Below are positions 54,956-62,566 of a stretch of 64,000 nucleotides of DNA, piece after piece. The stretch comes from Stenotrophomonas sp. 610A2 (lineage in GTDB: Bacteria; Pseudomonadota; Gammaproteobacteria; Xanthomonadales; Xanthomonadaceae). Below the pieces are notes generated by a model. It did no database searches, was not told the origin of the DNA, and worked only from the letters and a program-made list of their open reading frames with translations. How positions within the stretch are numbered: the first letter of the stretch is position 1; each line of letters opens with the position of its first letter. The translations under genes were made by a program, and so were the position numbers. Location: the NCBI RefSeq assembly GCF_030549615.1, contig NZ_CP130832.1:930001-994000 (forward strand), read 5' to 3'.

Positions 54956-55329
54956 CAGCAGTCGTCGGCGCGGAAGGCGTCACGGATCCAGTTCAGGCGC
55001 GGCGGCTCGCCACTGGCTTCGACCACGTCGAAACGGCAGGGGCTGTTGGCCAGTGCGGGGTGTTGGTTGAGGTAGAGCTGGGCGGCACGGACCAGCTTGC
55101 GGCGCTTGCTGATATCGATGGATGCCGCGCCGCCGCCGAACATGGATGAGCGTCGATAGCGCACTTCGACAAAGACCAGGCTGGCCGCGATGCGGTCGTA
55201 CATCACCAGGTCCAGTTCACCGCCGCGAAACCTGACATTGCTCGCCCGCCATTGCAGGCCGGCGTTCTGCAGCAGGACACGGGCAGCGGCTTCCACCGCT
55301 GCACCGCGTTGGCTCTGCTCAGCGACCAT
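54955..55329 (-). CDS. UPF0102 (YraN) nuclease-like protein
   Basis: A 124-residue protein of the YraN family with a restriction-endonuclease-like fold: [35 protein letters not shown] (E-x-D-L), [10 protein letters not shown] (E-V-R, where other members have E-V-K) and the C-terminal [11 protein letters not shown] and CRFDVVEA. The role is unknown. It overlaps the 3' end of lpoA by 11 bases, the usual pairing in proteobacteria. The frame upstream, overlapping lpoA, is rejected. Confidence 0.85.
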   Translation of the reverse strand: MVAEQSQRGAAVEAAARVLLQNAGLQWRASNVRFRGGELDLVMYDRIAASLVFVEVRYRRSSMFGGGAASIDISKRRKLVRAAQLYLNQHPALANSPCRFDVVEASGEPPRLNWIRDAFRADDC

Positions 55330-57043
55330 CACCGATGGCGACCGGGCGGCCTGCGCTGAAGGTGGACCAGGCCGGCGTGCGCAGCACATTGCCGAAGCCG
55401 TCCAGGTGCAGCGTGCCGGTGGCGCCGCTGAGGCCGCCGCTGGTGCTGTTGGCCAGCTTCTCCATGTAGGCGGTGATCTTCCACGCGTCGTAGCCGAAGG
55501 CGAACAGACGACCGGCGCCGCCGCGTGCGGTCGGCAGGGTGGTGGCGACGGCTGCGGCAGCAGGCAGGCCGGCGACACCACGGCTGCTCCAGGTCTCGCT
55601 GGGGAAGGCGATGCCATCCAGTGCGGCATCGTCTTCGGCCTTGCCGGTGCCTGCGGTCAACTGCGAGGTGCCGACGCGGCTGGCGGCACTCAGGCCGGCC
55701 AAGGCCAGCTGCGGTGCCAGGGCGCGTGCCTGGCTGCCTTTGACCGCCAGCAGGATCGCGTCGACGCTGCCGGCCTGGCGCAGCTGCGCGCCAATGTCGC
55801 CGGGCGCATCACCGACATTGATGGTGGCGGCGACCTTGCCGCCGCGCTCGCTGAAGCGCTCCTTGAAGGCGCCGCTGGAGCGACGGCCTGCGTCGTCATT
55901 GCTGGCGATCACCAGCACATTGCGACGCTCACGGCCGAGCAGGTATTCGGCGGCCATCAGGCCATCGTCTTCCGGCGCCAGCGAGAAGCCGGCGCTGCCG
56001 GCTGGCGGTGCGTCCTTGCCGCGGTTCAGGGCGAGCAGGGGAACCGGCAGGTCGCTGCGCTGGAACAGCGCATCCACTTCGTCGCGGCCCAGCGGGCCGA
56101 CAATGAAGTCGACGCCGTTGGCGACTGCCTTGTCATAGGCCGCACCGGCGCCGCTGGCGGTGCCCTTGGTGTCGATGAAATCGATCGGCGGGCGACGGCG
56201 GCTTTCGCCGTAGTAGCCGGCCAGCAGGCCGTCGCGTACCGAGGCACCGGCGGCGGCCAGGTTGCCGCTGAGCGGCAGCAGCACCGCCATCTTCACCGGC
56301 GGGCGATAGCCGTCGGCATCGGCCGCCGGACGCTTGCTGGTATCCAGCTGCGAGGCGGTATCACGGTCGAAGGGCCGCGGCAGCGGCAAACCGCGGCCAA
56401 TCATGGCGCGGCCAGCGTGGTTGTAGAGCGGGTCGCCAACCGGCAGCGCCGCGGCGCGGCTGCTGAGGGTGGCGTCATTCACGCCGGCCAGCAGGCGGGT
56501 GATGGCGCGCTGGTTGTCATTGCGCGCGGTGCCGCTGAGCAGGCCGCCGGCACGGGCGCGCTCGGCAGCGGCGGCAAAGGCATCGCCAGCGGCTTCCAGT
56601 GCCTGCGCGCGGGCCAGGTACCAGCGCGCCTGCAGCGGCGCCGGCAGCGAGGTCGGGCTTTCGGTCAGCACCTGCAGCACCGTGGCAGGCTGCTTGTCGC
56701 CCAGTGCCAGCTCGGCCTGCAGCAGGTTGAAACGCTGGCGGGTTGCACCAGACAGCTGGCGCGGCTGCACCTGCGCCATCAGCATGCGGGCGCGGGCGCT
56801 GTCGCCCGCTTCCTGCCAGGCAAAGGCGGCATCGGCCAGCAACAAGGTCTTGCTGGCGCCACGCGCAAGCGCGGCCTGGGCTTCAAGCTGCTGCGCGGCA
56901 TCGCGCGGTTTGCCCTGTTCAAGCAGGGCGATGGCCGCCTGCTGGGCGGGTGAGCTGGTCGGCGCAACGCTGGTGGTTGCGCAGCCGACGAACAGCAGCA
57001 TCGACAATGACAGGGCGGAAATCCGTGCGACTGGCTTGTTCAT
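55319..57043 (-). CDS. lpoA: Penicillin-binding protein activator LpoA
   Basis: Outer-membrane lipoprotein that stimulates PBP1A from the periplasm. 574 residues with lipobox LLFVGC (Cys21). The N-terminal half is helical TPR-like ([23 protein letters not shown] to about 250). The C-terminal half is a periplasmic-binding-protein fold with [57 protein letters not shown] and [14 protein letters not shown]. Divergent from rsmI and followed by yraN, the standard genomic context. Confidence 0.9.
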   Translation of the reverse strand: MNKPVARISALSLSMLLFVGCATTSVAPTSSPAQQAAIALLEQGKPRDAAQQLEAQAALARGASKTLLLADAAFAWQEAGDSARARMLMAQVQPRQLSGATRQRFNLLQAELALGDKQPATVLQVLTESPTSLPAPLQARWYLARAQALEAAGDAFAAAAERARAGGLLSGTARNDNQRAITRLLAGVNDATLSSRAAALPVGDPLYNHAGRAMIGRGLPLPRPFDRDTASQLDTSKRPAADADGYRPPVKMAVLLPLSGNLAAAGASVRDGLLAGYYGESRRRPPIDFIDTKGTASGAGAAYDKAVANGVDFIVGPLGRDEVDALFQRSDLPVPLLALNRGKDAPPAGSAGFSLAPEDDGLMAAEYLLGRERRNVLVIASNDDAGRRSSGAFKERFSERGGKVAATINVGDAPGDIGAQLRQAGSVDAILLAVKGSQARALAPQLALAGLSAASRVGTSQLTAGTGKAEDDAALDGIAFPSETWSSRGVAGLPAAAAVATTLPTARGGAGRLFAFGYDAWKITAYMEKLANSTSGGLSGATGTLHLDGFGNVLRTPAWSTFSAGRPVAIGDGR

Positions 57044-57122
57044 TTAAGGTCCGTTCGACAGGGCGCGGCAGTGCCGGGCGGGGGAAACGGTACGATTCTA
57101 CCCTTGGCCCACGGAAATACCG

Positions 57123-57962
57123 ATGATGAGTACTGCTGCTGCCACTTTGTATGTCGTTGCCACGCCGATCGGCAACCTCGCCGACCTGAGTCCGCGTGCG
57201 CAGGAGGTGCTGCGTTCGGTGGCCGCCATCTGCGCAGAAGACACCCGTCATACCGGTCAGTTGCTATCGCATTTCGGCATCAGCAAACCCCTGGTTGCCC
57301 TGCATGACCACAACGAGGAAGCGATGGCCGAGCGCGTCGTGGCGCGTTTGCTGGGCGGCGAGTCGCTGGCGGTGGTCAGTGATGCTGGCACGCCGCTGGT
57401 CAGCGACCCGGGCTTTCGCCTGGTGCGCGCTGCGCGCGCAGCGGGGGTCAAAGTCAGTCCAATCCCAGGCGCCTGCGCGGCAATTGCCGCCCTTAGCGTG
57501 GCCGGTCTGCCCAGCGATCGCTTCGTGTTTGAAGGCTTCCTGCCGGCCAAGGGGGCGGCCCGGCGCGAGCGTTTGAACAGGTTGGCCGCCGAGACCGGCA
57601 CCCTGGTGTTCTATGAATCCTCACACCGGATTGCCGAGTCGCTGGCCGACATGGCCGGCGCGTTTGGTGGAGAGCGCCCGGCAGTGCTGGCGCGCGAACT
57701 GACCAAGCTGTTCGAGACCGTGCTCGATGGCAATCTGGATCAGCTGCTGGCCAAGGTGCTGGCCGACGATAACCAGCGCAAGGGCGAGTTCGTGGTGATG
57801 GTGCAGGGTGCAGGCGATGATGAAGAGGCGAAGATCGCCGAAGGCCGCCGCTTGTACGCCAAATTGAACGAACACCTGCCGCCTTCCACTGCCGCCAAGC
57901 TGGCGGCCGAACTGAGCGGCGCGCCGCGCAAGGCTTTGTATGGACAGGGCAGCAACGACTGA
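57123..57962 (+). CDS. rsmI: 16S rRNA (cytidine(1402)-2'-O)-methyltransferase
   Basis: SAM-dependent methyltransferase of the tetrapyrrole-methylase fold that 2'-O-methylates C1402 in the ribosomal P site. Signatures: LYVVATPIGNLADLSPRA, AEDTRHTGQLLSHFGI, VVSDAGTPLVSDPGFRLV, PIPGACAAIAALSVAGLPSD and FYESSHRI, with the C-terminal KGEFVVMVQG. 279 residues. Two ATGs in a row (57123, 57126) are equally possible. Overlaps the next ORF slightly if that gene starts at 57940. Confidence 0.95.
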   Translation: MMSTAAATLYVVATPIGNLADLSPRAQEVLRSVAAICAEDTRHTGQLLSHFGISKPLVALHDHNEEAMAERVVARLLGGESLAVVSDAGTPLVSDPGFRLVRAARAAGVKVSPIPGACAAIAALSVAGLPSDRFVFEGFLPAKGAARRERLNRLAAETGTLVFYESSHRIAESLADMAGAFGGERPAVLARELTKLFETVLDGNLDQLLAKVLADDNQRKGEFVVMVQGAGDDEEAKIAEGRRLYAKLNEHLPPSTAAKLAAELSGAPRKALYGQGSND

Positions 57963-57966
57963 GGCG

Positions 57967-58704
57967 ATGTGGGCGGCGGCTGATGCCGCCAGCCTGCGCC
58001 AGCAACTCGACCTGCGCGAGCATCCGTTGGCGGGCGGCACAGGGGCCGAGATCAAGACCCAGCGCGAGCGCTGGATGATGGTGCGCTGGTTGACCGCCTG
58101 GGCGTCGGAGCTGGTCTATCCGCTGCGGGTGAGCAAGCGTGAAAGCCCGGATTTCATGCTGGACACCGGCAATGCACGGGTCGGCGTGGAATGCATGGAA
58201 GTGGTGCCGGAGGTCTTCAAGCAGGTACAGGCCAAGTTGAACGGCATCAACTCCGGTTGGGTGCGACCCGTGGCGCAGCACCGCGCGGAAGAAGCGCGCG
58301 CCGAATGGGATAGCCCACTGCTGCGCCAGTTATTGGCTGACACGTATGAGGGTAGCCCGTGGTCTGGCGATGAGCCGGAACGGCTATGGGTTGAAGTAAT
58401 GCGCTGGGCGGTGGAGAAGAAACGCCAGGTGCTGCACAAGCCGGGCTACGCCCGCCAGTCGCGCAATGTGTTGTTGCTGTACGACAACTGGCCGTTGCCG
58501 GCGGTGGCTTTCGTCGAAGACGCCGATCCGGCGGTGCTGCGCAGCTGGGCGTTGGCGGCGCTGGATGAATTGTCGCGGCAATTGCTGGACAGCGGCGCAC
58601 ATGCGGACTTCCAGCAGATCGACATCCTGCATGAAGGCTGGTTGTTGTCGTTCACGGAAGACGGCGTGCGACCGCTGCGTTACCAGCTGCTTGCAGCTGA
58701 ATGA
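57967..58704 (+). CDS. Hypothetical protein, possibly PD-(D/E)XK-like
   Basis: A 245-residue soluble protein that I cannot assign. RESPDFMLDTGNARVGVECMEV (about 58-79) has the pattern of a restriction-endonuclease-like core: E-x-PDF, a strand, then a GVE-x-x-E strand, though a clear catalytic Lys is not seen. The second half is helical with VEVMRWAVEKKRQVLHKPG and RNVLLLYDNWPLPAVAF. The ATG at 57967 has TGAGG just before it; the ATG at 57940 would overlap rsmI by 23 bases. Lies between rsmI and the RNase P RNA gene. Confidence 0.6.
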   Translation: MWAAADAASLRQQLDLREHPLAGGTGAEIKTQRERWMMVRWLTAWASELVYPLRVSKRESPDFMLDTGNARVGVECMEVVPEVFKQVQAKLNGINSGWVRPVAQHRAEEARAEWDSPLLRQLLADTYEGSPWSGDEPERLWVEVMRWAVEKKRQVLHKPGYARQSRNVLLLYDNWPLPAVAFVEDADPAVLRSWALAALDELSRQLLDSGAHADFQQIDILHEGWLLSFTEDGVRPLRYQLLAAE

Positions 58705-58744
58705 AATGATCGGCCGGTGTGGTGCTGGACGTGCGACAATACGC

Positions 58745-59192
58745 GCGGCGGAGTCGGCCAGACAGTCGCGTCATTCCTTCGGGAATGCCGAGGAAAGTCC
58801 GGGCTCCACAGGGCAAGGTGCCAGGTAACGCCTGGGCGGCGCAAGCCGACGGAAAGTGCAACAGAAAGATACCGCCGAACGGCCCTGTTACCCCTTTGCC
58901 GCCGCTGGCCGAAGCGACGGTGTTTCGGATTGCCAGCGAAGCTGGCCAAGTGCTTCCGGAGACGGCAAAGGGGTAGCAGGGCGCGTGGTAAGGGTGAAAT
59001 GGTGCGGTAAGAGCGCACCGCGAGTCTGGTAACAGACCGGCACGGCAAACCCCACCTGGAGCAAGACCAAATAGGGACCTAATGGCGTGGCCCGCGTCGG
59101 GTCCGGGTAGGTTGCTTGAGCGTTACGGTGACGTAGCGCCTAGAGGAATGACTGTCCACGACAAAACCCGGCTTATCGGCCGGCTCCGCCGC
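58745..59192 (+). ncRNA. rnpB: RNase P RNA (class A)
   Basis: Catalytic RNA that matures the 5' end of tRNAs. The two ends pair as P1 (15 bases at 58745-58759 with 59178-59192, one G-U pair). Universal parts are GGCCAGACAGTCGC, GAGGAAAGTCCGGGCTCC, GGGTGAAATGGTGCGGTAAGAGCGCACCG in overlapping parts, TGGCAAACCCC-like CGGCAAACCCCACC, and AATAGGGAC. The end has GAGGAATGACTGTCC-ACGACAAAACCCGGCTTATCGG. Length about 448 bases. Two hairpins follow directly. Confidence 0.96.
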
Positions 59193-59248
59193 TTTTTCTG
59201 CCCGGCGGGCAGAAAAAGCCCCAAAGTTTTGCGTGGCAAAACTTTGGG
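59191..59248 (+). terminator. Two 13-bp hairpins after rnpB
   Basis: The first is GCTTTTTCTGCCC-GGC-GGGCAGAAAAAGC (59191-59219), the second CCCAAAGTTTTGC-GTG-GCAAAACTTTGGG (59220-59248). Both have perfect stems and three-base loops. They likely end the rnpB transcript or form its 3' processing region; the usual T-run after a GC stem is absent, so Rho-independent action is unsure. Confidence 0.6.
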
Positions 59249-59385
59249 CCCCAGGCCTTTAGCCTTCCAATTCCCCGCGCCTGTCGGCGCGCCCCCTTTA
59301 CTAAAGGGGGCTGTTGCTCTTCGGATTTAGTGCTTGGCTCGCTGCGCATCGTGGCGGGGAGAAGTGCGGCTGTAGTTTTTTTGGT

Positions 59386-59608
59386 TTTGGCTTTTACTTT
59401 GGCTTTTGCTTTGTTTTCGGCCCCAGCTCTGGCCCTGATTGTGGCCGTGGCTGTGGCTTTTGCTCTTGCTCTGGCTTTTGCTGCGGCTCTTGCTCTTGCT
59501 CTTGCTCTTGCTGAGGCTTTGGCTCTGGCTCTTGCTCTGGCTCTGGCTGTTGCCGTGGCTTCGGCTTTGGCTTTGGCTGTTGCTCCTGCTCCTGCTCCTG
59601 CTCCTGCC
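59386..59608. repeat. Degenerate hexanucleotide repeat tract (GCTYTK)n
   Basis: About 220 bases built from six-base units such as GCTCTT, GCTCTG, GCTTTG, GCTTTT and GCTGTT and, at its end, CTGCTC repeats. It leaves all three frames of both strands open for long stretches, giving Ala-Leu, Leu-Trp and Ser-Lys or Gln-Ser repeats, so its reading frames are not evidence of genes. The reverse unit CAAAGC appears five times perfectly at 59697-59726, making an inverted pair with the tract. The 138 bases before the tract (59249-59385) hold nothing clear. Confidence 0.8.
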
Positions 59609-59620
59609 TTGCTGTGTTCT

Positions 59621-59670
59621 TTCCCTTCTCCCGCCTGCGGGGGAAGGTGCCCGGAGGGCGGATGGGGGGG
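59621..59670. repeat. Extragenic hairpin element, copy 2 of the 29731 family
   Basis: Starts TTCCCTTCTCCCGCCTGCGG and continues GGGAAGGTGCCCGGAGGGCGG, the same order as the element at 29729-29775 with small changes. It sits between the hexanucleotide tract and its inverted CAAAGC counterpart. Confidence 0.65.
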
Positions 59671-59726
59671 CTTTTGATCCTGCTTTGGCTGTGGGGCAAA
59701 GCCAAAGCCAAAGCCAAAGCCAAAGC

Positions 59727-59770
59727 ACCCCTCCCTAACCCTCCCCTTCGCCTGCGGCGAAAGGGAGGGA
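59727..59770. repeat. Extragenic dyad of the GCACCCCTCCC family, copy 2
   Basis: Arms CCCTCCCCTTCGCC and GGCGAAAGGGAGGG around TGC, preceded by ACCCCTCCCTAA. Related to the dyad at 6234-6290. It ends two bases before the stop codon of the minus-strand NRDE gene and may serve as its terminator. Confidence 0.6.
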
Positions 59771-59771
59771 A

Positions 59772-60548
59772 CTAGGAATCAAAGCCTTCTTTCCCAATCT
59801 CCACGCGCGTTTCCCCCAGATACACACCCTCTGCCCCGAATCTGCGTTCGTGGATGAAACCTCCTCCATCCCTGTCGATCGCCACGATGGTGCTGGCGCG
59901 GGTGCCGTAGTCGGTTCCACGTATGAAAGCACTCGACAGCAATCGCTCCAGCTCCAGCGGAACGCCGGTAGATGGCAACTGCGCGTCCGGCGCCCGCTGC
60001 TCATCAGCCAGCGCTGCCCACAGCGGCTCCAGACCGTCATTGCCCGCAACGAGCCAGGCCTCGAGCACGTCCATCAGGCGGCCGGTCTTGGGCCAGGGCG
60101 CATCCAATGCGCCGTTCGACATGCCATGCACGCCCGGCGACAGATCCAGCCGGGCCTGCGGGTGGTTGCCCAGATAACTGCAGCTCTCAGCGTCGGCGAC
60201 CAATAGATTGAAGGGCGCGAACTCCGGGCCCCGCCTTGCCAGGTCGTCGGCATAGTCCGTGGCCGCCTGTTCGCCAGCCAGGTAACTGGCGATCAGTTCG
60301 CCACGCGAAGGCCCGCCGGTGGCCGCTGACGGGTCGCGCACATTGGTGACCACGGCCGCTTGGCCGCCCAGGTTTGTTCCCATCCAGCTACCGCCAGAAC
60401 GCAGATCGCGGCCGGCAATCACGTTGTCGTAGGGCGATGACCAGCGCTGCAAGGGCGCGGTGGGGCGGGCATGGAACTCGTCACGGTTGCCAGCCATGAG
60501 CAGGCGCCAATGTGGGTGGGCTTTCCAGGCGAGGGCGACTAGGCACAT
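59772..60548 (-). CDS. NRDE family protein (TANGO2-like)
   Basis: A 258-residue protein of the NRDE/TANGO2 family. From the ATG at 60548 the product begins MCLVALAWKAHP with the conserved Cys2, followed by the name-giving AGNRDEFHARPTAPLQRW, WMGTNLGGQAAVVTNVRDP, SRGELIASYL and FNLLVADAESCSYLGN. The N-terminal Cys resembles Ntn-hydrolases. Function in bacteria is unknown; eukaryotic TANGO2 has been linked to haem and lipid metabolism. A 12-codon longer start at 60584 is possible, but family members begin at MC. Confidence 0.85.
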   Translation of the reverse strand: MCLVALAWKAHPHWRLLMAGNRDEFHARPTAPLQRWSSPYDNVIAGRDLRSGGSWMGTNLGGQAAVVTNVRDPSAATGGPSRGELIASYLAGEQAATDYADDLARRGPEFAPFNLLVADAESCSYLGNHPQARLDLSPGVHGMSNGALDAPWPKTGRLMDVLEAWLVAGNDGLEPLWAALADEQRAPDAQLPSTGVPLELERLLSSAFIRGTDYGTRASTIVAIDRDGGGFIHERRFGAEGVYLGETRVEIGKEGFDS

Positions 60549-60654
60549 GCACGGAGTGTGCCGTTTTGCGCGGGGGTGAGCCATACGGGCCTGAATGGCG
60601 GCTGGGCTGCAGCCCCGTTTTCACGCGGCCTCTACACCACTGAATTACATACAA

Positions 60655-60671
60655 ATCTCAAAATTTGAGAT
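60655..60671. promoter_or_regulatory. 17-base perfect palindrome upstream of mraZ
   Basis: ATCTCAAA-A-TTTGAGAT, in an AT-rich patch between the divergent NRDE gene and mraZ. The symmetry suggests an operator, but no known regulator was recognised. Confidence 0.35.
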
Positions 60672-60683
60672 GAAACAGTAACT

Positions 60684-60692
60684 TGTGGATAA
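60684..60692 (-). promoter_or_regulatory. Perfect DnaA box
   Basis: TGTGGATAA on the plus strand is TTATCCACA on the minus strand, the strict consensus for DnaA. It lies 71 bases before the -35 of the mraZ promoter. A single box; the rest of the 328-base gap shows no cluster, so this is not a replication origin. Confidence 0.6.
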
Positions 60693-60762
60693 ACCTTGAA
60701 CAACTCTCTAAACATTGGTGCAAGCCATTGATGCGGCACGTGATTTTGTGTGCGGAAAGTTG

Positions 60763-60790
60763 TTGACAACCCTAGGCTCGCTGCTAAGGT
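60763..60790 (+). promoter_or_regulatory. mraZ (dcw cluster) promoter
   Basis: A consensus -35 TTGACA at 60763-60768 and TAAGGT at 60785-60790 as -10, with a 16-base spacer. The MraZ-type repeats begin at the -10. Transcription would start at about 60797, about 80 bases before mraZ. Confidence 0.65.
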
Positions 60791-60838
60791 GGGCATCAGA
60801 GGGAAAACCGGGTTTTTTGTGGTTTTTCGTGGTTCAAT
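60789..60838 (+). promoter_or_regulatory. MraZ-box-like array of 10-bp repeats
   Basis: Five units in a row, each ten bases: GTGGGCATCA, GAGGGAAAAC, CGGGTTTTTT, GTGGTTTTTC, GTGGTTCAAT. The first three carry GGG at the same position and all carry GG. MraZ of E. coli binds direct repeats of TGGGN separated by five bases at its own promoter, so this array overlapping the -10 and start region would fit autorepression. Confidence 0.6.
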
Positions 60839-60876
60839 GACTTCCCAAGCAAAACGAACGAACGGGTGCCGCAGGC

Positions 60877-61323
60877 GTGTTCCAGGGTGAGACTGCCATC
60901 ACGGTTGACGATAAAGGACGCATGGCGGTTCCAACCGCTTATCGCGACCTGGTTGCGCGCGCCAGTGGCAATCGCCTTGTGCTGACCTACAACCCGTTCG
61001 AGGCCGGTTGCCTGTGGTTGTACTCAGAGCAGGAGTGGGAGCGGGTGCGGGACGACGTAATGGCAAAGCCCAATACCCAGCGCGTAGTGCGCACCCTGCA
61101 GCAGAAGCTTGTCGGCTCGGCCGCCCATCTGGAACTGGATGGCAATGGCCGTATCAGCCTCCCTTCCAGTCATCGCAGTGCGGTGGGCATCGAGAAGAAA
61201 GCAGTGCTGATGGGCATGGGGGACAAGTTCGAATTGTGGAGCGAGCAAGCGCATCGCGCACTGATCCAGCAGACTTTGTCTGACGAGGATCTGGGCGATG
61301 GGCTTCTCGATCTCAAGTTGTGA
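60877..61323 (+). CDS. mraZ: Transcriptional regulator MraZ
   Basis: DNA-binding regulator at the head of the division and cell-wall cluster. 148 residues with two SpoVT/AbrB-like repeats: [22 protein letters not shown] in the first and [20 protein letters not shown] in the second; [19 protein letters not shown] and [17 protein letters not shown] end the repeats. The GTG start (VFQGETAI) fits the family. Overlaps rsmH by GTGA. Probably represses its own promoter. Confidence 0.95.
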   Translation: MFQGETAITVDDKGRMAVPTAYRDLVARASGNRLVLTYNPFEAGCLWLYSEQEWERVRDDVMAKPNTQRVVRTLQQKLVGSAAHLELDGNGRISLPSSHRSAVGIEKKAVLMGMGDKFELWSEQAHRALIQQTLSDEDLGDGLLDLKL

Positions 61324-62306
61324 GCCGGGGTGCCCGGGTGCGCGGTGAAGCGCAGGCCGGTCACCCAACGGTGTCGCAGCCGCCGGCAGCTCACCTGCCG
61401 GTGCTGTACACCCAGGTCCTTGACGGCCTGAGGGTGATCGAAAACGGTACTTATCTGGATGGCACGTTCGGTCGTGGCGGTCACGCTGGCGGCGTGCTGC
61501 GCCAGCTCGGCCCGGATGGGCGCTTGCTGGTGATGGACAAGGACCCCGAAGCCATTGCCGTGGCCGAGCGCGACTTCGCGCCGGACGGCCGTGTCTCGAT
61601 CTATCGCGGCAGCTTTGCCGATCTGCTGGACTGGAGCGAAACCGCTGCCGGTCTGGATGGCGTTCTGTTCGACCTTGGCGTGTCTTCGCCGCAGCTCGAT
61701 GTGGCCGAGCGTGGTTTCAGCTTCGGCAAGGACGGTCCGCTGGACATGCGCATGGACCCGGATTCGGGTGAGAGCGCTGCATCCTGGTTGAACCGCGCTG
61801 AAGACCGCGAAATCGCCGATGTGCTGTTCACCTACGGTGACGAGCGGCAGAGCCGTCGCATCGCCCGCGCCATCGTTGCCCGTCGCGAGAAGCAGCCGTT
61901 CACGCGTACCGCTGAACTGGCCGAGCTGATCGCCTCGGTGATGCCGCGTGGCAAGGACAAGATCCATCCGGCCACGCGCAGCTTCCAGGCCATCCGCATC
62001 CACATCAACCGCGAACTGGCCGACCTTGAAGCCGGTCTGGACGCGGCGATGGCGCGGCTCAAGCCAGGCGGCCGCTTGGCGGTGATCAGCTTCCACTCGC
62101 TGGAAGACCGCATCGTCAAGCAGTTCATGAACCGCCATGCCAAGGCGCCGCCGACCAATCGCCGGCTGCCGGAGTTGCAGGCCTTCGTGCCGACGCTGGA
62201 GCTGATCGGCGGTGCCATCAAGGCCAATGACGACGAGCTGGCGATGAACCCGCGCTCGCGCAGCGCCGTGCTGCGTGTAGCACAGAAGTGCGAGGTGGCC
62301 GGATGA
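61320..62306 (+). CDS. rsmH: 16S rRNA (cytosine(1402)-N4)-methyltransferase
   Basis: N4-methylates C1402 of 16S rRNA, the same nucleotide as RsmI in this window. 328 residues: [29 protein letters not shown] (SAM site), [51 protein letters not shown] and the C-terminal [18 protein letters not shown] are all standard. The GTG start overlaps the mraZ stop; an N-terminal tail of about 22 residues is not conserved. Stop overlaps ftsL by ATGA. Confidence 0.96.
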   Translation: MSRGARVRGEAQAGHPTVSQPPAAHLPVLYTQVLDGLRVIENGTYLDGTFGRGGHAGGVLRQLGPDGRLLVMDKDPEAIAVAERDFAPDGRVSIYRGSFADLLDWSETAAGLDGVLFDLGVSSPQLDVAERGFSFGKDGPLDMRMDPDSGESAASWLNRAEDREIADVLFTYGDERQSRRIARAIVARREKQPFTRTAELAELIASVMPRGKDKIHPATRSFQAIRIHINRELADLEAGLDAAMARLKPGGRLAVISFHSLEDRIVKQFMNRHAKAPPTNRRLPELQAFVPTLELIGGAIKANDDELAMNPRSRSAVLRVAQKCEVAG

Positions 62307-62566
62307 GCCGCCTGCTGTTGATCGTCCTGCTGGCGTGCACGATTGCCTCGGCGATCGGCGTGGTGTTCATGCGCCATCGTCATCGCCAGCTGTTTGTCGA
62401 GCTGTCCAAGCTCGAGCACGCGCGCGACGAGATCAACATCGAGTTCGGCCGTCTGCAGCTGGAACAGGCAACCCTGGCCCAGGCCACGCGCGTGGACCAG
62501 GAAGCCCGTGGCCGCCTCGGCATGAAGTTCCCCGAGGCCGCTGACATCGTGGTGATCCGGCCATGA
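62303..62566 (+). CDS. ftsL: Cell division protein FtsL
   Basis: Bitopic divisome protein of 87 residues: short N-terminus, one membrane helix ([20 protein letters not shown], about residues 4-23) and a leucine-rich periplasmic coiled coil ([34 protein letters not shown]). It forms a complex with FtsB and FtsQ. ATG overlaps the rsmH stop, and its stop overlaps the ftsI start. Confidence 0.92.
   Translation: MSRLLLIVLLACTIASAIGVVFMRHRHRQLFVELSKLEHARDEINIEFGRLQLEQATLAQATRVDQEARGRLGMKFPEAADIVVIRP

Noticed and set aside
59327..59728. Reading frames in the hexanucleotide tract (Ser-Lys/Gln and Ala-Leu repeats on both strands)
   Set aside because: All are open because the repeat unit is six bases and lacks stop codons; no ribosome site or conserved ends.
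60655..60840. A possible replication origin (AT-rich patch plus DnaA box)
   Set aside because: Only one DnaA box is present, there is no dnaA/dnaN nearby, and the region has a promoter and MraZ-like repeats that explain it better.
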